Positions 55,601 through 64,000 of a DNA stretch of 64,000 bases are shown here, piece by piece. The translations under genes and the position numbers were made by a program. The first letter of the stretch is position 1, and each line of letters opens with the position of its first letter. Origin of the DNA: Haematococcus lacustris (Eukaryota; Chlorophyta; Chlorophyceae; Chlamydomonadales; Haematococcaceae); assembly GCA_030144725.1 (NCBI GenBank), contig JASKMD010000009.1:4637124-4701123 (forward strand), read 5' to 3'. The notes beneath the pieces were generated by a model. The model did no database searches and had not been told where the DNA came from. It saw only the letters and a list, made by a program, of their open reading frames with translations.

Positions 55601-58600
55601 GGCTGGGCTGGGCTGGGCTGGGCTGGGCTGGGTAGGGAAGGGGCTTTTTGTCTTGGCTACTACTCTTGGCAGCTGCTCATGGCTGCAGCCCCAAGCTACT
55701 TATGCACACCTGCGCAACGCAATTACTCAACACCAAGACAAGGGACAGTAATAGAAGGGTGGAAATTAGAGCGGTGCTTAGACTCACCCATTCTTTCTTG
55801 TTGCTTGCTACGCCTCCTGGTTGTGCCTCGCCATCGGTGCCAGCTGCTCCTCGCTGTTGCTCTTGGCTTCAGCTTGTGGCTTTTGCCCCTTGCAGCTGCT
55901 GATGGCTGTGGCCTCTAGCTGTTGAGAGCTCCTAATCACTCTTGGCTAATGCTCATGGTTGCACCGCAAGGCTGTTGCCCACAGCTACCTTTCCAAGTTT
56001 CCACTCCTTGCGGTGCTTACTTTGCACTGCACATGCACACGCAACGCATCGCATGCCACACATGATGCACCCCCGATTGGGATGCGCTGATCGCACCTTT
56101 GTCGGACCGGCTCCCCTTGCTTTTCTTGTTCATCCGCTCCGCTGCTCCAGGCTGTTCTTGCTGCGCCTCCTGGCTACGACTCCTGCATATTTCCTGTAGC
56201 TAGTAGCTGCGCCTCCTTGTTGTGACTATTCGCGTATTGACGTTGTGACTATTCGCGGCTGTGAGGCTAAGGCGAGGGACCACATCGCGAAATCGCGAGT
56301 CACAGCGCTTGATGTAGGCTAGTTGTTGCTGATCGTGGCCACGTATTAGGGGGTATTTCCAATGCGGGGTAACGGGGTAGAGGGGAACGGGGGAATTCAC
56401 TTTTTACCCCCCGTTTCCAATGCGGGGGAATGGGGGAAAATGGAGGTTGGGTTCGTTATGTTGCGAGTTGTGGCGAGTGGCCGCGAGCTTAACGACAGCT
56501 TCATCCCTTTGCACGACCACGACATCCACCTTTGTCCATCCAAATGTTCGCTTTTGGTGATCGTCGTCGGCGCGAGGCTGAGGATGAGCTAATGATTGCC
56601 GTAGTGAAACGCCTTATTGGTGATCCGAAACCGGACCCAGAGTCGGCACACATTCGGTGACAGCTCCTGGCTCAAACATTGAAGTGATACGTGTTTGGTG
56701 ACCCTCTATGTCTTTCACCTAGCACATTGTCCACACATGCATTTGTTCACTACTGAGGCAGCCGCCTTCGAGCCTTCGAGCTTCCATCATAACCTCACCA
56801 TCACTCTCGCCCTCTTCGCCCCTTCACCTGCCCCTGCCCCTGCCCTTGCCCCTGCCCTCCCCACGCCCTGTGCACCTGTCGCCCTCCTTAGCCTGCAACC
56901 TTTCTAGGTGTATGGTGGCCTACATGCCAGCCTCCACAATGGTTGAGCTGGTGGTGGTGGTGGTGGTGGTGGTGGCAGCAAGAGGGGTGATGGTGTTGGT
57001 AGGTTACAGCTGCTGGTAGGTGGTGGTAGGGCAACTGCCCCTGGTGGTGGTGATGGCGGTTGATAGCTACTCTAGGTCATGCTCCAGGGAACATGCAGCA
57101 GGGCTGGCACCTGGTCTAGGCTGGTGCAAGGCAAGGGCACATGCTGGGCTGGGCTGGGCTGGGCTGGGCTGGGCTGGGCTGGGCTGGGCTGGGCTGGGCT
57201 GGGCTGGGCTGGGCTGGCGTGACGTGTAGAGACTGGAGGTGGTATTGGTAGACACCTAGTACATTGCAGGGTTGGGCAAGGCCAAGCAGAGCAGTTCAAT
57301 GGTTGCACATGCAAGAAGCCTTAAGATGCAGCTGCAGCACCAACAACGGATGCAGGTGCAGGACCAAGCATCGCTTCAGCTTTTTGTGTTCCCGTGCGTG
57401 AGTGTTGGGGCGCTGTTACATCGGTTTTGCAAGCCATGTGAATCGTTTCACGGCGGAGACCTGACTCCTGGGCCAGGTCGGTCGCTACAGTCCTGGTCAA
57501 GCTCTATGCGTGAGCCTCCTGGCTGCGTGCCATCTGGCTGCGAGCCATCGGGCATCGAAGTCTTCAAAGTACCCCCACACTTTTCCCCCGAACACTTTTT
57601 TTGCTACCGCGGGGTTCGGCTGGGGTAGCAAAAAGCGAGGAGGGGAGGGCGGTTAGGGACCAACCACCGCCATTCCCCTGGGGGAATTCCCCAACGGCGC
57701 AAACGGACTCGCAGGGGAACGGCAGTTGGAAGGCGGTTAGAGGGGGAATAAGAATTCCCCCGCTGCACTTTTCCCCTCATTCCCCCGTTACCCTCCGAAA
57801 AATTCCCCCGCATTGGAAATACCCCCCTAGGTCGAACGCTATGAGACGCGTGAGGCTGCATGGCGTGAGGCTGCATGGCGGTTTGCTACGGATTACGATG
57901 TCCAAGCAAGGCCATCGTTGAAGGTCTCAATGTGATCGCGTGGGCGTGATATGGTAAGACATTCAAACCCACGGGTATCTGTACAGATGCTCCTTGCTAT
58001 CTGTACAGATACACCTCTTGCCATCTGTACAGATACGACTTGTCGACATCTGTACAGATTTAACCCTTGCTATCTGAACAGATTTAATTTAGGGGCATCT
58101 GTACAGATAATTATAGGTGTATCTGTACAGATACTTATTATCGCCATCTGTACAGATAAATACCCCTGGCATCTGTACAGATACACCTATCGCCATCTGT
58201 ACAGATACGATTTGTCAACATTTGTACAGATTTTACCCTTGCTATCTGAACAGATTTAATTTAGGGGCATCTGTACAGATAATTATAGGTGTATCTGTAC
58301 AGATACTTATTATCGCCATCTGTACAGATAAATACCCCTGGCATCTGTACAGATACACCTATCGCCATCTGTACAGATACAATTTGTCAACATCTGTACA
58401 GATTTTACCCTTGCTATCTGAACAGATTTAATTTAGGGGCATCTGTACAGATAATTATAGGTGTATCTGTACAGATACTTATTATCGCCATCTGTACAGA
58501 TAAATACCTCCGGCATCTGTACAGATACACCTCTTGCCATCTGTACAGATACGACTTGTCGACATCTGTACAGATTTTACCCTTGCTATCTGTACAGATT

Positions 58601-61600
58601 CAATTTAGGGGCATCTCTACAGATAATTATAGGTGTATCTGTACAGATGCTTATTATCGCCATCTGTACAGATAGATACCCCAGGCATCTGTACAGATAA
58701 CCTCTCAAAATCTGTACAGATGTTACCTTAACGCTATCTGTACAGATTTACCTATAAATATCTGTACAGATTCACGTATCTGTACAGATATTCCAAAATA
58801 ATCTGTACAGATGACAACAAGTGGTATCTGTACAGATGCAAGGAAGGCATCTGTACAGATGCCGCATATCCTTGTGGCCATCGACATGCATCTGTACAGA
58901 TGGCGGGCCCATTAGACGGGCATCTGTACAGATTCCCAAAAAGGGGGGGGTGCCTCGCGCGCGGATCGTTGTATCTCCGCAACCGCTGCGAGTTAGGACT
59001 TCATTCAAGAGCGAGGTCCCCCTTAAACTCAACGCTCTATCGTCCTATCGGAGCAGAATGTCCTTCCGATGCAAAAAAGGCCCTCGCGTCGGCCTTATTT
59101 ATCGTGAGTGTGGCGACCGCCCCATTGAGGGCCCCCGGCTGTACCCTATCGTGATCAGTCTGGTGGCAGACACTCCAGCCAGGCAAGTTGTTACAACCAG
59201 AGGTGCACTATGTGGCTGGCCTCACAATCTCCAACATGTGGCACCCTGCGTTTGCAGGGCTGCTTGGTCTGGTGGCATGCAAGCGGGCGCCAACATGAAC
59301 TGCATGTGGTGCTGGCTCAGTACCCCAAAGCATGGCAAGGAAGGAGTCCATCCCATGGGCTACGTCGAACCTGTGGACGCACCTACTATCCCCCCAGCAG
59401 TCAGACCTCCAACGCCTCTGGCTGCCGGTGAGGCAGCTCCAGCCAAGGTGCATATGATGGATGCGTGCATGCGCCTGACGGCTGAGGAGTTCAAGCTGCG
59501 GGGAGACCTGGTGAAGGCCGCTCTAGAGCATGGGGGTCAGGAGCATATGGGCTTGAAGCCTGGCCAGCATGGCTGTAACCGCCCTGCTCTCATCCTGGAG
59601 TTCCTTCGGTACGTGGAGGGCACGTGGGTCCATGTCGTGCCCATAGCCCACAGCCTGCTTTTTGGGCTGGTGAAAAACCACCTGCTGTGGCTGCTTTCTA
59701 CCAAGGAGAACAGCCCTTTCGACACCCATGAACGCAAGCTCATTGAGGAGCGCTTCAAGCACATCCGCGTGCCAGTTGACTACGGACGCAAGCCCCATCA
59801 CAGTGTCAAATGCAGGTACGATGACAAATCAACAGGGGGAATGGGAGCAACACTAGCATAACTGGGACTAGGGCAGCACAGGAGTGTTAGACAAGGAGTT
59901 GCTATGCAATGTTTGTAATCTGTGACTAATTGTGCTTAAGGTAGGAGCATATACACACGAGATGAATATGTTGTGTTTGCATTGCAGTGCCTGGATCATG
60001 GACGACTACATGAACTTCCTCAAGCATGAGTGGGAGTACGTGTTCTTGGACATCATCAAGCGCAACACATCCAGCCGGCGACTTCACTTTGAGCTGTGGG
60101 AGCACCTGGTCCAAGCCGTGCTGCACTATCTGACGCCAGGTATGTAGGTTGTAGATGTAGCTGAGGTACTGATGTTACCAGGACCACCATAAGGATCACC
60201 ATCATGGAGTGCTCTGATAACACAGTCAAATGCTACTTTTGCCAGGTGCTGACACACCTGCAACAGTGGGGGCCAACATCCAAAAGGGCTTCGACAACCT
60301 GCTCGAATACGCTAAGAAGCTGGAGAAGCACAAGGTGGAGCTGCATGTCCCGGCCCACATGTTCTCTCCCAACCTCCATATGTGTGTATGCCGGTGAGTG
60401 AGCAATAGGGCGTTGATGTCAGCTACTCCACCATCTTCGAGACCAATAGCCCCTCCTAGTTTATGACCACGAATACGATAGCCTATAACACCCCTCCAAA
60501 GGTAACTATGATGCTCACTTACCATGTACCTATGATTTCTAATGCAGTGCATTGCTTGTTGTGATGTGCGCAGGCTGCTGTATCAAGAGCTGCAACGTGG
60601 CCGCAGCTTTCGTGATGCTGAGTTTTGGTTGGAGCGTGCCATGCAGTACATGAAGCGCAGGGGAGGCAAGCATGCACCTGGTTCTACCATTGGCCTCTCA
60701 GCCTGCCTGCGTGAGAAGGTGTACCGCAAAGCTCAGCGTTTCCTGCACACACTCCTACAATTTAGGTCCTGCGTTTCTCCCTGCGCTTTGGCCGACTTTG
60801 TCCGTTTGGGCTGAAACTCGGCCAGTTGGTAGCTTGTGATGTAAGGAATCCACCCCAAAAAGAATCAGGTCAAAAAAGTCAAAGGCTGAGGCTGGGCGGC
60901 CCGTGGCGTTCACGCAGGGACGGATGCAGGGATGGAGGGGGGGGCGCAGGGACGAGTGCAGGGATTGAAGGGGGGGTGCAGGGACGAACGCAGGGATGAC
61001 TTGGGGGCGCAGGGACGAACGCAGGGATGCACGCAGGGACGAGCGCAGGGATTTCGGGCGCAGGGACGAGCGCAGGGATGCACGCAGGGACGAGCGCAGG
61101 GATTTCGGGCGCAGGGACGAGCGCAGGGATGCACGCAGGGACGAGCGCAGGGATTTCGGGCGCAGGGACGAGTGCAGGGATGCACGCAGGGACGAGCGCA
61201 GGGATGCACGCAGGGACGAGCGCAGGGATTGCGGGCGCAGGGACGAGCGCAGGGATGCACGCAGGGACGAGCGCAGGGATTTCGGGCGCAGGGACGAGTG
61301 CAGGGATGCACGCAGGGACGAGCGCAGGGATGCACGCAGGGACGAGCGCAGGGATTTCGAGTGCAGGGACGGACGCAGGGACGAGTGCAGGGCTCGAGTG
61401 CAGGGACGAGTGCAGGGACGAGTGCAGGGATGAGCGCAGGGACCGACGCAGGGAGTGTAGGGACGTGCATGATGCTTACAGCAGTGTCTAACACGAGCAT
61501 AAATAACCTTCTTTGTGTTTGCTACATCCAACTACATACATCACATCCATCTTCTGCGATCATTTAGGCTGGAGGCTGGCTGCTGCATGTCAGCTGGCTC

Positions 61601-64000
61601 CTGCATGTAAGCTTGCTGCCACCAAGCTGCTACGGCCTTGTGGCTGCTGATCCTGACCGCTGCTCCATCGCCACACCACTGCCAAGAGGCTGCTGCACCC
61701 CTGCACAACAACAACATGCACACAAGGGGACATGGGCACAAGAGCACTCACCTTACTGATGAAGGACGCACCCACGACGCTCATCTGCAATCAGGCAGGC
61801 AACATGAATGTGTTGGAATGTGACGCCATATAGATGAAGCGCGACTGGTGCTGCGTGATTGCTGCCACGAAAACGGCGGCTGCACCGCACTGCAACATCG
61901 CACCTGGCATAGTGTACGAGTGCAGTCCGGATCCTGCAAGCCTGCGAGCGTGCAAGCCGGCAAACCTGCAAGCCACGAGGCGGCAAGACACATCGCACAT
62001 CGCTCGATTGCCAGCCGAAGCCACCTACCACCACTAGCGTGCAACACGCCCTCCTCTGTGACGACCACCAGCCAACCCTTGTCGGTGCACCTTCATTCCT
62101 CGTACTAAGGCCAATCTTGACGCAAGCCTTTGCCAAGACATCGCAGAACGTTCCCGACAAGGCCTAGCACAGTCTTGATAAGCGCTATCGTGGTTAGTGA
62201 ACTTTCAAAGTTAGTGAATTGCGAAGCGTGCGAGTGACGAAGTTTGCATGTTGCGGAGCAGTGCTAACGGCGGCATCGTTCATCCCTTAATGGACCCTTC
62301 GATACAAGGCAGCACACATATTGCTTCCCCAAGCGGGATCAGGCGACGAGTAACTGGCAAGGGTTGGCTGGTGGTCGTCACAGAGGAGGGCGTGTTGCAC
62401 GCTAGTGGTGGTAGGTGGCTTCGGCTGGCAATCGAGCGATGTGCGATGTGTCTTGCCGCCTCGTGGCTTGCAGGTTTGCCGGCTTGCACGCTCGCAGGCT
62501 TGCAGGATCCGGACTGCACTCGTACACTATGCCAGGTGCGATGTTGCAGTGCGGTGCAGCCGCCGTTTTCGTGGCAGCAATCACGCAGCACCAGTCGCGC
62601 TTCATCTATATGGCGTCACATTCCAACACATTCATGTTGCCTGCCTGATTGCAGATGAGCGTCGTGGGTGCGTCCTTCATCAGTAAGGTGAGTGCTCTTG
62701 TGCCCATGTCCCCTTGTGTGCATGTTGTTGTTGTGCAGGGGTGCAGCAGCCTCTTGGCAGTGGTGTGGCGATGGAGCAGCGGTCAGGATCAGCAGCCACA
62801 AGGCCGTAGCAGCTTGGTGGCAGCAAGCTTACATGCAGGAGCCAGCTGACATGCAGCAGCCAGCCTCCAGCCTAAATGATCGCAGAAGATGGATGTGATG
62901 TATGTAGTTGGATGTAGCAAACACAAAGAAGGTTATTTATGCTCGTGTTAGACACTGCTTTAAGCATCATGCACGTCCCTACACTCCCTGCGTCGGTCCC
63001 TGCACTCGTCCCTGCACTCGTCCCTGCACTCGAGCCCTGCACTCGTCCCTGCGTCCGTCCCTGCACTCGAAATCCCTGCGCTCGTCCCTGCGTGCATCCC
63101 TGCGCTCGTCCCTGCGTGCATCCCTGCACTCGTCCCTGCGCCCGAAATCCCTGCGCTCGTCCCTGCGTGCATCCCTGCGCTCGTCCCTGCGTGCATCCCT
63201 GCGCTCGTCCCTGCGTGCATCCCTGCGCTCGTCCCTGCGTGCATCCCTGCGCTCGTCCCTGCGCCCGAAATCCCTGCGCTCGTCCCTGCGTGCATCCCTG
63301 CGCTCGTCCCTGCGCCCGAAATCCCTGCGCTCGTCCCTGCGTGCATCCCTGCGCTCGTCCCTGCGTGCATCCCTGCGCTCGTCCCTGCGCTCGAAATCCC
63401 TGCGCTCGTCCCTGCGTGCATCCCTGCGCTCGTCCCTGCGCCCGAAATCCCTGCGCTCGTCCCTGCGTGCATCCCTGCGCTCGTCCCTGCGCCCGAAATC
63501 CCTGCATCCGTCCCTGCGAGCACGTCCCTGCGTTCGTCCCTGCGCCCCCAAGTCATCCCTGCGTTCGTCCCTGCACCCCCCCTTCAATCCCTGCACTCGT
63601 CCCTGCGCCCCCCCCTCCATCCCTGCATCCGTCCCTGCGTGAACGCCACGGGCCGCCCAGCCTCAGCCTTTGATTTTTTTGACCTGATTTTTTTTGGGAT
63701 GGATTCCTTACATCACAAGCTACCAACTGGCCGAGTTTCAGCCCATTTGGACAAGGTCGGCCAAAGCGCAGGGAGAAACGCAGGGCCTAAATTGTAGGAG
63801 TGCAAGATCCGGGCGCTGCAGGGTGGGGAGGATGAGGAGGGTGGGCACCAATCGCAGCAGGGAGCAGAGGGTGAGCCGATGGGGTCACAGCGGGGGGGGG
63901 CAGGGGATGAGGCAAGGAAACTGGTGGAGCGCCCCATCGGTGGGGCAGGTCAGGTCCGGGCCCCCACCACAGTGGAGGACGCACAGCCAGAAGCAGAGAG
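43654..64000 (+). CDS. Gene D: tnp2-like (CACTA) transposase, interrupted by three nested elements, 3' end outside window
   Basis: Exons: 43654-43749, 43850-44502, 44618-44688, 44830-44955 [ME1] 52587-52601, 52697-52827, 52981-53167 [ME2] 59113-59815, 59988-60139, 60246-60393, 60574-60749 [ME3] 63805-64000. Every splice phase fits. All three insertion sites fit too once the insert and one 2-bp target copy are removed (about 884 codons in the window). A Gly/Glu-rich N-terminal region precedes a Cys cluster ([14 protein letters not shown]... [12 protein letters not shown]) and then [16 protein letters not shown]. Next come a [21 protein letters not shown] block and [14 protein letters not shown] with [10 protein letters not shown]. 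Further on are [11 protein letters not shown] and [14 protein letters not shown]. This order resembles tnp2 transposases of CACTA/EnSpm elements (Cys cluster; DG/DW block; LP..R; aDtPAR; C..C). Catalytic residues cannot be assigned with certainty. As it stands the gene is disrupted. Confidence 0.72.
44995..46040. repeat. Left subterminal array of ME1 (21-bp units)
   Basis: About 48 units of a variant of TACCGCGCTGGAGCAAATTGC. Repetitive frames (ATALEQI on one, GANCYRA on another) run through all phases because 21 bp is a multiple of three. They are not considered genes. Confidence 0.93.
46041..46744. other. ME1 interior, no gene seen
   Basis: Contains unique sequence with ORFs below 65 aa and no recognisable domain. 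CATGAACAACGACAACATCATGAG-like CA-rich repeats occur near 46445-46560. Confidence 0.35.
46745..47030. repeat. Internal ME1 array (22-bp units)
   Basis: About 12 copies of CCATAGGGCTCCTGC(T/C/G)CTGCAG. Apart from a few substitutions this is the same unit as the right subterminal array read on the other strand (GGCTCCCGCGCTGCAGCTATG), so the arrays share an origin. Confidence 0.85.
47031..50304. other. ME1 interior with repeated pyrimidine-rich modules, no supportable gene
   Basis: Several diverged 300-600-bp modules carry a splice-acceptor-like TTTGCTGCAGGTCTGACGG followed by C-rich sequence. They lie on the plus strand at 49020, 49635 and 49945 and are inverted at 47590 and 47890. GCTGCGAG/CTCGCAGCC motifs (48060-48850) resemble those at 12895-13345. 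(AATTGT)n lies at 50277-50305. The Pro/Leu-rich frames here have no conserved domain. Confidence 0.45.
50305..52545. repeat. Right subterminal array of ME1 (22-bp units)
   Basis: About 100 units of GCATAGCTGCAGCGCGGGAGCC with variants ACATAG, GCAAGG and TTATAG. A higher-order repeat of roughly 400-430 bp is visible (blocks recurring near 51180, 51735 and 52130). Minus-strand frames ([19 protein letters not shown]) are a repeat artefact. Confidence 0.95.
53318..53622. repeat. Left ATCTGTACAGAT palindromic array of ME2
   Basis: About 12 copies of the 12-bp palindrome ATCTGTACAGAT (some ending AGAC or with GTTCAG) with 10-17-bp spacers. Confidence 0.93.
53633..53873. repeat. 53-bp tandem repeat, about 4.6 copies
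   Basis: Copies start at 53633, 53686, 53739, 53792 and 53845. Each contains CAAACACCTCGCAACACCTC and CCCCGCAAAACACATGCATT. Copies are almost identical. Confidence 0.95.
53887..54173. mobile_element. hAT-type MITE (287 bp) with perfect 8-bp target duplication
   Basis: Inverted ends CAGTGATTCGTTTTT are flanked by ATACACAT on both sides (53879-53886, 54174-54181). The interior is short and non-coding, with repeated CGTTACC/GGTAACG-like motifs. The first seven bases match the other hAT-type MITE (25906-26358); the rest differs, so it is a different family. Confidence 0.92.
54362..54736. repeat. (ACACC)n microsatellite
   Basis: About 75 uninterrupted pentamer copies. All long frames through it (HTTP on one strand, VVWCG on the other) are artefacts. 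Confidence 0.98.
54737..55274. other. ME2 interior, no gene seen
   Basis: Holds one inverted copy of the ACCTGCAG(T/C)AA module (about 55118-55205) and purine-rich tracts. Confidence 0.4.
55275..55632. repeat. (GGGGC)n then (GGGCT)n pentamer arrays
   Basis: A GGGGGC hexamer start passes into about 30 copies of GGGGC and then, at about 55455, about 35 copies of GGGCT. The sharp switch suggests mutation and re-expansion of one pentamer. (GGGCT)n recurs at 57143-57217. Confidence 0.97.
55633..56348. other. ME2 interior, no gene seen
   Basis: Cys/Leu-rich open frames (55640-55920) lack domains. The sequence contains degenerate GCTGCTGATGGCTGC-like repeats. Confidence 0.35.
56349..57827. mobile_element. 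PIF/Harbinger-like element (1,479 bp), probably non-autonomous
   Basis: The ends are inverted repeats GGGGGTATTTCCAATGCGGG, flanked by TTA on the left and (C)TA on the right. A G-rich terminus and a 3-bp TWA-type target are usual for Harbinger; a 2-bp TA target is an alternative reading. A second TTTCCAATGCGGGGGAAT sits 65 bp inside the left end. No intact transposase is present. It holds a (GGGCT)n tract at 57143-57217 and a (GGT)n tract near 56948. Confidence 0.75.
56544..56660 (+). CDS. Small ORF (38 aa), possible transposase 5' exon remnant
   Basis: [20 protein letters not shown]... up to TGA 56658-56660. It is charged and starts about 195 bp from the left end of the Harbinger-like element, where a transposase first exon would be expected. 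A GTGACA donor-like site overlaps the stop. No family match can be claimed. Confidence 0.3.
   Translation: MFAFGDRRRREAEDELMIAVVKRLIGDPKPDPESAHIR
57970..58935. repeat. Right ATCTGTACAGAT palindromic array of ME2 with 172-bp higher-order repeat
   Basis: About 35 copies of ATCTGTACAGAT (variants TTTGTACAG, TGAACAG) are spaced every 24-36 bp. A 172-bp higher-order unit repeats about four times (starts near 57945, 58117, 58289 and 58461). Confidence 0.94.
60905..61465. repeat. Left GCAGGGACGAG array of ME3
   Basis: About 50 units of CGCAGGGACGAG/TGCAGGGATG, some with the TTTCGGG variant. Confidence 0.93.
61466..62358. other. ME3 inner arm and core, no gene seen
   Basis: The inner arm (61466-62080) recurs inverted at 62359-62975, so mirrored frames on the two strands are one sequence seen twice. 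The core (62081-62358) is unique and non-coding. Confidence 0.5.
62979..63640. repeat. Right GCAGGGACGAG array of ME3 (inverted)
   Basis: Same units as the left array, on the opposite strand (CTCGTCCCTGCG), about 100 bp longer. Confidence 0.93.

Larger units (their letters stand above)
53168..59110. mobile_element. ME2: non-autonomous CACTC-terminus transposon, 5,943 bp
   Basis: The ends are CACTCACGATAAACAAGG and, inverted, CACTCACGATAAATAAGG: 18 bp with one mismatch. TG flanks both sides (53166-53167, 59111-59112). Both ends have about 150-165 bp of end sequence and then arrays of the 12-bp palindrome ATCTGTACAGAT. The interior holds tandem repeats, a hAT-type MITE and a Harbinger-like insertion but no transposase. 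Removal joins ...SEAFG and [10 protein letters not shown] in frame. Confidence 0.9.
60750..63802. mobile_element. ME3: non-autonomous derivative of the host CACTA-like element, 3,053 bp
   Basis: Both ends start CACTCCTACAATTTAGG, the terminus of the host element at 30647. CA flanks both sides (60748-60749, 63803-63804). The inverted-repeat arms are very long: about 1.33 kb on the left (60750 to about 62080) and 1.44 kb on the right (about 62359-63802). A unique core of about 280 bp lies between them. The arms match base for base over long stretches and differ in array length by 113 bp. Its subterminal GCAGGGACGAG repeats match those of the host element. It interrupts transposase exon codon AAG (Lys) in ...RFLHKIRAL. 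Confidence 0.9.
30647..64000 (+). mobile_element. Large autonomous CACTA-like transposon (right end outside the window)
   Basis: It begins with CACTCCTACAATTTAGG, the same terminus carried by both ends of ME3 (60750, 63802). About 145 bp in, it has the same GCAGGGACGAG subterminal array. Inside are gene B (Ulp1 protease/cupin-like), C, A and the tnp2-like transposase D, all with introns. CACTA elements of plants also pair a tnp2 transposase with accessory genes, sometimes with Ulp1-like protease domains. Without its nested insertions (7.6, 5.9 and 3.1 kb) the visible part is about 16.7 kb. The right terminus must lie past 64000, because D is still open there. Confidence 0.75.

Noticed and set aside
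61541..62898. Two separate genes encoding the same 68-135 aa proteins on opposite strands
   Set aside because: They are the two arms of the ME3 inverted repeat, centred near 62219. No coding evidence.

Overview
The window looks like a transposon-dense region of a green-algal nuclear genome (Chlorophyta, probably Chlamydomonadales). The evidence is high GC, short GT-AG introns in almost every gene, TGTAA-type polyadenylation motifs, many GC-rich mini- and microsatellites, and algal-type mobile elements: a Dualen/RandI-like LINE, a KDZ transposase and CACTA-like elements. I see no clear host housekeeping gene. Almost everything I could identify belongs to mobile elements nested inside one another. 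A run of exactly 500 Ns (14806-15305) is an assembly gap.

Left part (1-13468). The 3' end of an unidentified two-exon gene (1-800, +) and a 225-bp tandem duplication are followed by a multi-exon KDZ (Kyakuja-Dileera-Zisupton) transposase gene (1989-5434, -). Next comes a satellite built on the 14-bp palindrome CTACAGTACTGTAG. It is split by a 5'-truncated, frameshifted Dualen-like LINE (6360-10836) flanked by a 12-bp direct repeat. The stretch 10941-13468 is G-rich minisatellite with no supportable gene.

Middle part (13469-30428). This is one LTR retrotransposon on the minus strand: 236-bp LTRs that look identical, a TCGAG 5-bp target duplication, a polypurine tract, a primer-binding-site candidate and a gag gene. 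It has been inflated by other insertions: one end of a CACTC-terminus DNA element, an L1-type reverse-transcriptase fragment, and a nearly complete Dualen-like LINE. That LINE encodes one very long polyprotein: about 18 tandem 38-residue repeats, a 2A ribosome-skipping peptide, two Josephin-like cysteine-protease modules, an APE endonuclease, reverse transcriptase, a PHD finger, RNase H and a CCHC finger. Its reading frame is broken only by two in-frame stop codons and a hAT-type MITE with a perfect 8-bp target duplication. Subtracting the MITE restores the frame exactly.

Right part (30647 to beyond the window). This appears to be one large autonomous CACTA-like transposon. It starts with the terminus CACTCCTACAATTTAGG and a subterminal minisatellite. 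It then carries gene B (minus, about 1,355 aa, with a Ulp1/C48-type protease domain and a cupin-like C-terminal region), gene C (plus, LRR-like, frame-disrupted), gene A (minus, about 670 aa, charged, unknown) and gene D (plus, tnp2-like transposase, running off the window). Gene D is interrupted inside its exons by three further elements: ME1 44956-52584, ME2 53168-59110 and ME3 60750-63802. All three have termini beginning CACTC and exact 2-bp target duplications (AG, TG, CA). Removing each one, with one target copy, restores both the reading frame and the splice phases. ME3 shares its terminus and subterminal repeats with the host element itself, so it looks like a non-autonomous derivative that landed in its own parent's transposase gene. 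ME2 in turn contains a second hAT-type MITE and a Harbinger-like element.
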